Shown: one piece after another, positions 5,235 to 5,261 of the stretch
Layout: each line of letters starts with the position of its first letter
Numbering within the stretch: position 1 is the stretch's first letter
Assembly (NCBI GenBank): GCA_031278295.1
Contig: JAITKQ010000200.1
Coordinates: 1 to 5,261 of the forward strand
Source of the DNA: Spirochaetaceae bacterium
Lineage (GTDB): Bacteria > Spirochaetota > Spirochaetia > Treponematales > Breznakiellaceae
Direction of reading: 5' to 3'
DNA length: 5,261 bases
The notes under the pieces: model-generated
Seen by the model: the letters and a program-made list of their open reading frames with translations, nothing else
Told to the model about the DNA's origin: nothing
Databases searched by the model: none
Translations under genes and position numbers: made by a program

Positions 5235-5261
5235 CAGCGGAAGTTGTTCAGAAACTGAGGT

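Overview
The window (5261 bp, roughly half G+C) reads as ordinary bacterial chromosome with all recognisable genes on the + strand. The style suggests a spirochaete, most likely Treponema-like: a periplasmic binding protein with an Ala-Thr-Gly-Gly cleavage region and no lipobox cysteine, strong AAGGAG-type ribosome sites, and structured palindrome-rich intergenic regions. This is an impression from protein and spacer style, not a database result.

Layout. Positions 1-210 are non-coding: three successive inverted repeats, then a sigma70-type promoter and a strong ribosome binding site. Positions 211-2458 are a compact three-gene operon for a polar amino-acid ABC importer: periplasmic binding protein (211-1023), single inner-membrane permease (1031-1687) and ATPase (1700-2458), with gaps of 7 and 12 bases. 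Positions 2459-2811 are a 353-base spacer with hairpins, a possible weak terminator and a stretch that may be a dispersed repeat. A small DUF2158/YodC-like gene (2812-3060) follows, then a Rep/PcrA/UvrD-type superfamily 1A DNA helicase (core 3062-5065). The end (5066-5261) holds a large nested inverted repeat and a canonical intrinsic terminator.

How the genes work together. The first three form one importer: the binding protein captures an amino acid, the permease (probably a homodimer) forms the channel, and the ATPase dimer powers it. The small protein and the helicase form a second transcription unit ending at the terminator at 5206-5234.

The most unusual point is the junction of these last two genes. 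Helicase homology begins immediately after the small gene's stop codon in the +1 frame, but there is no ATG, GTG or TTG start between that stop and the helicase Q motif. The only upstream ATG (2903) lies deep inside the small gene. A non-canonical start, a +1 frameshift or polymerase slippage in an A6 run making a fused DUF2158-helicase, or a one-base sequence error are all possible. I found no CRISPR array, insertion sequence, tRNA, rRNA or clear new defence system.
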